This document shows positions 58,391 through 64,000 of a stretch of DNA of 64,000 bases, one piece after another. Position 1 is the stretch's first letter. Each line of letters opens with the position of its first letter. The notes beneath the pieces were generated by a model. That model saw only the letters and a list, made by a program, of their open reading frames with translations. It was not told the DNA's origin and did not search any database. Source of the DNA: Crassaminicella indica (GTDB lineage Bacteria > Bacillota > Clostridia > Peptostreptococcales > Thermotaleaceae); contig NZ_CP078093.1 of assembly GCF_019203185.1 (NCBI RefSeq), positions 806,001 to 870,000 on the forward strand, given 5' to 3'. The position numbers and the translations under genes were made by a program.

Positions 58391-59221
58391 CTATTCCTCC
58401 TTCCTAAGCAACCCGACCAGTATACCAAAACTATTCAAAGCTAAAAGCAGTAGTAATAATACAAAGGCTGTCTTATATGCATTTTCAATAGATATTCCTT
58501 CTCCAATCAATATATACAAATGGTATGGCAAAGCCATTGCAGGGGAAAATAAGCTCTTAGGAACAGGCGCATGGATTATGCCTCCTGTAAACATAATAGG
58601 AGCTGTTGCTCCCATAGCAAAGCCTCCTGCTAAAGCTATAGAAGATATTATTTCATCAAAGCACATAGGAAGTATGATTTTAAAAAAGGTATATGATTTT
58701 GAAACCCCTAAAGCATAAGAAGCATATATCAACTCATTATTTATTTCTCCTAATGCTTTTTCTACCCTTACTTCTATAAATGGAAAAATCATAATTCCTA
58801 AAACAATCCCACCAGACAACAAAGATATCCCTAAATTCAAATATACCACTAAAAAAGTATATCCAAATAATCCCAAAACAATAGAAGGAATTCCTGATGT
58901 AGATTGAATCACTATATGTATCAACCCACATATTTTTTTATTTGTACAATAAAAATTAATATACACAGCTGTTGCAATGGCAATAATACTAGCAAAAAAA
59001 CACGCAACTAAAGTAAAACAAACACTTCCTACAATAGCAGGAAATATCCCTCCCTCTGTTCCAAGAGGAAACCCCTTTGGACTATCCAATAAAAAATTAA
59101 TATTTAATCCACATGCACCCTTAGAAAAAATATAACTATTGATATATAAAACTAAAACTATAAGTATGATACCACTTAAAACGCTCCATAGCTTTATCCC
59201 TATATATTTGCTTTTTTTCAT
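58391..59221 (-). CDS. pstA: Phosphate ABC transporter permease PstA
   Basis: About 276 residues, six transmembrane helices. The permease EAA-type motif EKALGEINNELIYASYALGVSKSYTFFKIILP (about 151-183) and GFAMGATAPIMFTGG are typical of PstA. The ATG at 59221 is preferred over an in-frame GTG at 59233; the choice is not certain. 21 bases separate it from pstC. Confidence 0.9.
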   Translation of the reverse strand: MKKSKYIGIKLWSVLSGIILIVLVLYINSYIFSKGACGLNINFLLDSPKGFPLGTEGGIFPAIVGSVCFTLVACFFASIIAIATAVYINFYCTNKKICGLIHIVIQSTSGIPSIVLGLFGYTFLVVYLNLGISLLSGGIVLGIMIFPFIEVRVEKALGEINNELIYASYALGVSKSYTFFKIILPMCFDEIISSIALAGGFAMGATAPIMFTGGIIHAPVPKSLFSPAMALPYHLYILIGEGISIENAYKTAFVLLLLLLALNSFGILVGLLRKEE

Positions 59222-59241
59222 AAGATCGTTCACTTCCTTGA

Positions 59242-60105
59242 TTACATATCTATACTCTTTTTCATGTAATGAAAAAGCATATTCACCAAAAAAAGAATCA
59301 TCATCAATACAAAGCCTGCCGCAAATAAAGCATGATAATGAAGACTATCTACCCCAGCTCCCCCCATCTCAAGGGCAATAAGTGATGAAATAGTCTGAGC
59401 TTTTCCAAAAAGCTTTGGGAAAACAGGACTATTTCCAATAACCATCATAACAGCCATTGTCTCTCCCATTGCTCTTCCGAAAGCTAATATAACTCCTGCA
59501 AGGATACTTTTTTTGCATGCAGGTAAAATCAAATAACGAATCATATGATATTTGGATACACCTAAGCCTTCTGATGTACTTTTATACTGTTTGCAAATTT
59601 TTATCATTGATTCATCACAGGTAGAAATGATAAATGGAAGAATCATAATAGAAAGGATTATCCCTCCAGCTAAAACAGATTCTCCAGATGAAAAATCAAA
59701 ATGAACTTCGAAAAATTTTACAAAGACTAATAATCCTATTAGTCCATATATCACTGATGGAAGCCCTGCTAAAAGATCAATAGAAGGCTTTAATATTTTT
59801 CTCATTCTTTTATTTAGAATACTAGTTAAAAATACTGCTGATCCTACACCAATAGGAAGAGCAATTGCAACAGCTAATAAAGACACATAAATAGTTGCCA
59901 AAATCATTGGAAATATTGATACACTAGGAGGTTGCCCTAATGGGTCCCATTCTTTTCCAAGTAAAAATTCAAATACTGAAACTTTTTCAAAAATGCTTAT
60001 GCTTTCTTTCATAATGAATATAATAATAAAGCTAAGCATTATTATAGATGAAAAAGTCAAACCTTTTATAAATATATTAAATATTTTATCAAGCCTCTTA
60101 TACAT
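59242..60105 (-). CDS. pstC: Phosphate ABC transporter permease PstC
   Basis: 287 residues, six helices. GLPSVIYGLIGLLVFV and YKSTSEGLGVSKYHMIRYLILPACKKSILAGVILAFGRAMGETMAVMMVIGN match the PstC permease EAA region and the RAMGETMAV motif. A strong hairpin separates it from pstS. Confidence 0.92.
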   Translation of the reverse strand: MYKRLDKIFNIFIKGLTFSSIIMLSFIIIFIMKESISIFEKVSVFEFLLGKEWDPLGQPPSVSIFPMILATIYVSLLAVAIALPIGVGSAVFLTSILNKRMRKILKPSIDLLAGLPSVIYGLIGLLVFVKFFEVHFDFSSGESVLAGGIILSIMILPFIISTCDESMIKICKQYKSTSEGLGVSKYHMIRYLILPACKKSILAGVILAFGRAMGETMAVMMVIGNSPVFPKLFGKAQTISSLIALEMGGAGVDSLHYHALFAAGFVLMMILFLVNMLFHYMKKSIDM

Positions 60106-60140
60106 TTTTTCCCCCCTAAAAAACAGAAAAATGCATAAAT

Positions 60141-60171
60141 AAAATTCAGAAGGAAACCCCTTCTGAATTTT
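60141..60171 (-). terminator. Intraoperon hairpin between pstS and pstC
   Basis: AAAATTCAGAAGG and CCTTCTGAATTTT form a perfect 13-bp stem, followed by ATTTATG. It probably reduces expression of the downstream genes relative to pstS. Confidence 0.75.
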
Positions 60172-60173
60172 AT

Positions 60174-61088
60174 TTATTTCGCAGGAACAAACCCCATTTT
60201 TTCAACTGTTTTCATTCCTTCTTCTGAAAGAAGCACATCTATAAAAGCTTTTTGTTGTGGCAATAATTCACCTTTTTTGATTATTAAAAGAGGTCTAGAG
60301 ATTTTGTAATCACCACTTACAATATTTTCTTTTGTTGGAGCTATACCATCTACATCTAGTGGAACAATCTTTCCTGCATTTTGATTAACCATTCCATAAG
60401 AAGCATATCCAATTGCATTTTTGTTTTCCATAATTTTCGTAACTAATGCACCCATCGAAGGCGCTTGTATAGCATCTTCTCTAACTTTTTTATCTCCCAT
60501 AACCTTCTTCTTAAATACTTTATGTGCACCACCACCTAAGTCTCTTGTAACAATAACAATTTCTTCATGAGGTAGACTACCTTCTACTTCATCCCAATAT
60601 TTATATTCTCCTGAAAAAATCTTTTGGATCTCTTCTGTCGATAAGCTTTTTTTCACTTCATATATTTTATTTTCTGGATTTACAGATATAGTTAGTGCGT
60701 CTACCCCTAGTTTAAATTCTTGATATCCTTTTATTTTATCTTTTTCTTCATCAGAAACAGCTCTTGAAACCATTCCAAAATCACTGCTTCCATCCATAGC
60801 AGCCTTTACTCCTGCTGAAGAGCCTCCTGCTGAAACAAATATATCTACGCTTTTATTTGGAAAATCTTTATTGACTTTATCCCACGTTTTGTACTCTTCA
60901 ATAAAATCAGTAGAGATCTTTGCAATCACTGGAGCCAATGTAGAAGATCCCTTAAACAGAATTTGTGACTTAAATACCTCTTCCGTATTTGAAGCAGCTT
61001 CATTACTACTTGCTTTATCAGCACATCCAGTAAGTATAATACTCAAAAGTAAAACTACAATGGTAATAACGCTCACTAACTTTTTCAT
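60174..61088 (-). CDS. pstS: Phosphate-binding lipoprotein PstS
   Basis: 304 residues. The signal and lipobox LLLSIILTGCADK (Cys about 22) indicate an outer-face lipoprotein. The ligand-binding domain contains FKGSSTLAPVIAKI (about 48-61), SAGGSSAGVKAAMDGSSDFGMVSRAVS and ENKNAIGYASYG, typical of the phosphate-binding family. It delivers phosphate to PstCAB. First gene of the operon. A direct-repeat operator candidate lies upstream. Confidence 0.93.
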   Translation of the reverse strand: MKKLVSVITIVVLLLSIILTGCADKASSNEAASNTEEVFKSQILFKGSSTLAPVIAKISTDFIEEYKTWDKVNKDFPNKSVDIFVSAGGSSAGVKAAMDGSSDFGMVSRAVSDEEKDKIKGYQEFKLGVDALTISVNPENKIYEVKKSLSTEEIQKIFSGEYKYWDEVEGSLPHEEIVIVTRDLGGGAHKVFKKKVMGDKKVREDAIQAPSMGALVTKIMENKNAIGYASYGMVNQNAGKIVPLDVDGIAPTKENIVSGDYKISRPLLIIKKGELLPQQKAFIDVLLSEEGMKTVEKMGFVPAK

Positions 61089-61129
61089 TTATATTACACC
61101 TCTTCCATAATTTATAGTTTTCATATTAC

Positions 61130-61203
61130 AGTATAGCATACAAAAAAATACTCCTGTTATTGTTTTTATCTATGCAAAATATTTTGTTATTGATTTTATC
61201 TAT
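61130..61203 (-). promoter_or_regulatory. pst promoter with direct-repeat operator candidate
   Basis: TATACT (complement of 61130-61135) is a -10-like hexamer with no good -35. Upstream lie two direct repeats, TGTTATTGTTTTTATCTAT at 61155-61173 and TGTTATTGATTTTATCTAT at 61185-61203, 30 bases apart and differing at one base. This arrangement suggests an activator such as PhoP, but the sequence is not the Bacillus Pho box as I know it. Confidence 0.55.
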
Positions 61204-61245
61204 AATCATATTTCTATGTGCTTTTTTAAATCACTTTGAGAAAAT

Positions 61246-61352
61246 AACATCAATATAAAAAAAAGAAATATATAAAGATAAGTGAATAAACTTACTGAAA
61301 TTACACGAGAAATACGTTAAGAACCTTCATTGTTTAAACGAAGTGAGTTTTT
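61246..61352. repeat. Truncated copy of the palindromic repeat upstream of signal peptidase I
   Basis: AATAACATCAATATAAAAAA, GATAAGTGAATAAACTTACTG, GTTAAGAACCTTCATTGTTT and GAAGTGAGTTT match the left and central parts of the element at 22716-22966. The right half is missing, and a TATAAT-like sequence follows 20 bases later. Confidence 0.75.
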
Positions 61353-61435
61353 AAGAATATTTATGGTATAATGTGTAAAGTAAAAGCATCTATTATCAGC
61401 CTATGCCTAATAACACAACAAATAAGGAGGAGCTT

Positions 61436-61993
61436 ATGTTGAAGGAAATATTAGAATGGATCAAAACAATTACAGTGGCTGTTGTCATTGCACTAGTTAT
61501 TACAACATTTGTTACACCCTTAATGGTAGATGGAATATCCATGTACCCAACCTTACATGATCATGACTATCTCATTTTAAAAAACACTCATACCATCAAG
61601 CGAGGAGATATCATTTCTTTTCAGTCAACCTTAGAATTTTCTCAAGAAGAACTAAAAAGCTTTAGTATTATCAAAAAATTAAAGCTAGGAAAAAACAAAA
61701 ATCTCATAAAAAGAGTAATTGCTGTTCCAGGTGATGAATTGTTGATAAAAAACGGAAAGGTCTATGTAAATGGAAAAGAACTAAAAGAAAGCTATATTAA
61801 TGGAGATTATACTTCTGGTGATATTCACATTAAAGAAATTCCTAAAGGTAAGATTTTTGTTATGGGTGATAATAGATGTAACAGCGTAGACAGCAGAGTT
61901 TTAGGACTAATAGATATTAATAAGGTTCAAGGAAAAGTATTGGTAAGACTTTTACCTATTTCAAATTTTGGAAAAATCCCATCACAAAAATAA
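61436..61993 (+). CDS. lepB: Signal peptidase I
   Basis: A 185-residue membrane serine protease that removes signal peptides. An N-terminal transmembrane helix (about 9-28), the catalytic Ser in GISMYPTL (about 38-45), the catalytic Lys in LIKRVIAVPGDEL (about 89-101), and FVMGDNRCNSVDSRVLG (about 142-158) are present. Start ATG at 61436 has AAGGAGG five bases upstream. The asparagine seen in most family members after MGDNR is here Cys. Confidence 0.92.
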   Translation: MLKEILEWIKTITVAVVIALVITTFVTPLMVDGISMYPTLHDHDYLILKNTHTIKRGDIISFQSTLEFSQEELKSFSIIKKLKLGKNKNLIKRVIAVPGDELLIKNGKVYVNGKELKESYINGDYTSGDIHIKEIPKGKIFVMGDNRCNSVDSRVLGLIDINKVQGKVLVRLLPISNFGKIPSQK

Positions 61994-62016
61994 CTCAGCC
62001 TCCTAAAGACTGAGTT
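61992..62016. terminator. Bidirectional terminator after lepB
   Basis: AACTCAG pairs with CTGAGTT around a loop, followed by ATTTTAAA, between the convergent lepB and hydrolase genes. Confidence 0.65.
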
Positions 62017-62019
62017 ATT

Positions 62020-62979
62020 TTAAATATAAAAATCATGCAATTTAATGGTTTTATAGTATTTCCTATTACTCACAATCCAAAAATTCCTAGATTTTCGAGG
62101 ATTTAAAAAATATAAACAATCCCCAATATTATTTTTCCCCTCCAAAGCAAGTCTTGCCGCTTTTATGCTTTCTAAAGAAGGTTGTTTGTAAATTCTTCCA
62201 TTGGATACAGGTGTAAATTGAATACCATAATTATCATCAAATATGACAGCTTTGATTGTATTAGGAAATTCATCACTATATTTCCTATTAATAATCACAT
62301 TGGCAACTGCCAGCTTTCCATCAAAAGGTTCATCCTCTGCTTCAGCATTCACTAATCTTGAAAGCCAGTATAAATCTTCTTCCGAGTAATTTTTAGTGCT
62401 TTCATTTGTATAAATATCCACCGCATGTGTATAAGCATTCCACTTTACGCTGCAATTAAATGCTTCAGCAACAAATCTAACAGGTACAAAAGTTCTTCCT
62501 TTGTATACATTTATAGGTGCATCTAATTCTATATTTTTTCCATTTATACTCGCATTCTTTGCCCCTACTGGTAAGTACACTGTATTTTCATTATGCTTCA
62601 GAATCGCTGTTTGGGTATTAGAATCCCAACGAATCTCATCTACATCTAAAGCTTTTGCAATAGATCTAATAGGCACAAAGGTACGAGAATTTTCTAAATA
62701 AGGTGATTCATCTGTAAAAATTTCTTTTCCATTTACTTTTATAGCAATATTTTTTCCCTCTGATACAGGTTTTATTCTTATTAAGTTTCCTGCATATAAG
62801 GTTTTACCTATATCTTGATTCATTTTTTCTAGTTCATATACATCCTTATTATATTCTTGTGATACTTTGAAATAGGTATCTCCCGGCTGAACGGTATGCA
62901 TAACGTAGGAATCTGCATAGACAGGAATGCTTGACAAGAGTAACGCAGAGGCAAGAAATATTGACAATTGTTTCTTCAT
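62020..62979 (-). CDS. Exported SleB-type cell-wall hydrolase with LysM and stalk domains
   Basis: 319 residues. Signal peptide (about 1-22), LysM domain (about 26-68, HTVQPGDTYFKVSQEYNKDV), a copper-amine-oxidase-N-like stalk domain (about 75-190, PVGAKNASINGKNIELDAPINVYKGRTFVPVRFVAEAF) and a SleB/hydrolase-2 catalytic domain (about 200-319, WLSRLVNAEAEDEPFDGKLAVANVIINRKYSDEFPNTI). The Glu of NAEAE is the presumed catalytic residue. Such enzymes cut spore cortex or vegetative peptidoglycan. Likely monocistronic. Confidence 0.88.
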   Translation of the reverse strand: MKKQLSIFLASALLLSSIPVYADSYVMHTVQPGDTYFKVSQEYNKDVYELEKMNQDIGKTLYAGNLIRIKPVSEGKNIAIKVNGKEIFTDESPYLENSRTFVPIRSIAKALDVDEIRWDSNTQTAILKHNENTVYLPVGAKNASINGKNIELDAPINVYKGRTFVPVRFVAEAFNCSVKWNAYTHAVDIYTNESTKNYSEEDLYWLSRLVNAEAEDEPFDGKLAVANVIINRKYSDEFPNTIKAVIFDDNYGIQFTPVSNGRIYKQPSLESIKAARLALEGKNNIGDCLYFLNPRKSRNFWIVSNRKYYKTIKLHDFYI

Positions 62980-63160
62980 AGTATATTCCTCCTATCTTAC
63001 TCTACAAAATTATATCATTCCTTTTATTTTACAAACAATGTAAAAATAGTAGCAGATTCCCCTCAAATTAACTATATATGAAAAAAATTGCTTAGTTAAA
63101 CTTATAAACTGGTGTGATAAAATATACAGAGCTAATTAATTTAATAATTAAGAGGTGATA

Positions 63161-63754
63161 ATGGTGAAATTTGATAAAGCTTTCTATATGAGAGATGGCA
63201 TTACTCTAGCAAAAGACTTATTGGGAAAGCTATTAGTAAGAGAGGTTAATGGGAAACGAATCGTGTGCAGAATTATTGAAACAGAAGGATATATAGGGCC
63301 TGAGGATAAGGCTTGTCATGCATATAACAATCGAAGAACAAATAGAACAGAAGTTATGTTTTGGGAAGGTGGACATGCTTATGTATATCTGATTTATGGC
63401 ATGTACAACTGTTTAAATATTGTAGCTAATAAAAATAATAAGCCTGAGGCAGTATTAATCAGAGCTGTTGAGCCTTTAAATGAATTTGAGTTTTTAATGA
63501 AAAATAGAAATATAAAATCGAATAAATTAAAGGATCTGACAAATGGGCCAGGAAAACTATGCAAAGCTCTTAATATCACCAAAGAATTAAATGGATATGA
63601 TTTAGTGAACGGAAATGAGTTGTATATATTAGACTGTAAAAAAAAGTTTGAGATAATAAAAGCTAAAAGAATAAATATTGATTATGCAGAAGAGTATAAG
63701 GATAAGCTTTGGCGTTTTTATATAAAAAATAATCCATTCATCTCTAAAAAATAA
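63161..63754 (+). CDS. 3-methyladenine DNA glycosylase (AAG/Mpg family)
   Basis: 197 residues of the AAG fold. RIIETEGYIGPEDKACHAYNNRRTNRTEVMFWEGGHAYVYLIYGMYNCLNIV (about 36-87) contains the catalytic Glu and the conserved DKACHA and YGMY motifs. It removes alkylated adenines in base-excision repair. ATG at 63161 follows AGAGG by five bases and is preferred over an in-frame GTG six bases upstream. Confidence 0.9.
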   Translation: MVKFDKAFYMRDGITLAKDLLGKLLVREVNGKRIVCRIIETEGYIGPEDKACHAYNNRRTNRTEVMFWEGGHAYVYLIYGMYNCLNIVANKNNKPEAVLIRAVEPLNEFEFLMKNRNIKSNKLKDLTNGPGKLCKALNITKELNGYDLVNGNELYILDCKKKFEIIKAKRINIDYAEEYKDKLWRFYIKNNPFISKK

Positions 63755-63801
63755 GATGTGGTTGTAAGAAATTTTAAAGATGTAAGGAATGATGTGTTGC
63801 T

Positions 63802-64000
63802 ATGATTCATATTGATTGGAAACCTAGTAGGGATATCTCAAAAACTTTATATATGCAGATTGTAGATTATTTTAAAGAAAAAATAAGCAGTGGAGATTGG
63901 CCTGTAGGATCTAGTATACCTACTCAAAGAGACTTGGCAAGAAAATTTGAGGTCAATAGAAGTACCATCGTTGCTGCTTTAGATGAATTAAAAGCCGAAG
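63802..64000 (+). CDS. GntR-type regulator, probably MocR family (3' end outside window)
   Basis: Only 66 codons are visible. IDWKPSRDISKTLYMQIVDYFKEKISSGDWPVGSSIPTQRDLARKFEVNRSTIVAALDELKAE is a GntR winged-helix DNA-binding domain. The opening ISKTLYMQIVDYFKEKI is typical of MocR/PdxR proteins, in which an aminotransferase-like domain follows. Whether that domain is present cannot be seen. ATG at 63802 has a weak ribosome site. Confidence 0.75.
   Translation, partial: MIHIDWKPSRDISKTLYMQIVDYFKEKISSGDWPVGSSIPTQRDLARKFEVNRSTIVAALDELKAE

Overview
The window is AT-rich chromosomal DNA from an endospore-forming, anaerobic low-GC Gram-positive bacterium of the class Clostridia. The evidence is spmA/spmB, the sigma-G inhibitor Gin, an AbrB-type regulator, a SleB-type cell-wall hydrolase, T-box, TPP and purine riboswitches, a 2[4Fe-4S] ferredoxin and a glycyl-radical decarboxylase. 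Genus was not determined. Relatives of alkaliphilic or marine Clostridia are a guess from gene content only.

Region 1 (1-16.7 kb) is an origin-proximal housekeeping block, mostly on the minus strand. Its order resembles the tmk-holB-yaaT-yabB-abrB-metS-yabD-yabE-rnmV-ksgA stretch of Bacillus: gin, tmk, holB, ricT, ferredoxin, a thioredoxin-like protein, trmN6, abrB, spmA-spmB, metG with a Met-type T-box leader, tatD, yabE, rnmV and ksgA. Region 2 (16.9-22.6 kb) is a 16S - tRNA-Ala(TGC) - 23S - 5S operon on the minus strand, preceded by a strong promoter and the bL25 gene. Region 3 (22.7-26 kb) is an M20 amidohydrolase and a membrane transporter separated by a TnpB remnant and repeat debris. 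Palindromic MITE-like repeats lie here and at 15.4 kb and 61.3 kb.

Region 4 (26.2-31.4 kb) is a thiamine operon, thiS-thiF-thiG-thiH-thiC-tenI. Two complete TPP riboswitches stand in tandem in front of it, each followed by its own terminator. Region 5 (31.4-39.9 kb) holds a sigma-54 activator, hbd with a -24/-12 promoter, and a divergent 4-hydroxyphenylacetate decarboxylase cluster (hpdB, hpdC, MFS transporter, hpdA) that makes p-cresol. Region 6 (39.9-51.4 kb) is an 11-gene Mrp/Mbh-type cation/proton antiporter operon. It has a split MrpA, four large antiporter-like subunits (the last two a tandem duplication) and no hydrogenase or dehydrogenase genes. It has a good -24/-12 promoter, three upstream inverted repeats and a GAF-PAS sigma-54 activator gene immediately upstream. 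This unit is the best candidate for something not previously described.

Region 7 (51.4-64 kb) holds a degenerate HD-GYP protein, a PhzF-like enzyme, UppP, a guanine-riboswitch-controlled purine permease, a pstSCAB phosphate transporter with a direct-repeat operator candidate, signal peptidase I, a SleB-like hydrolase, a 3-methyladenine glycosylase and the start of a GntR/MocR regulator cut by the window end.
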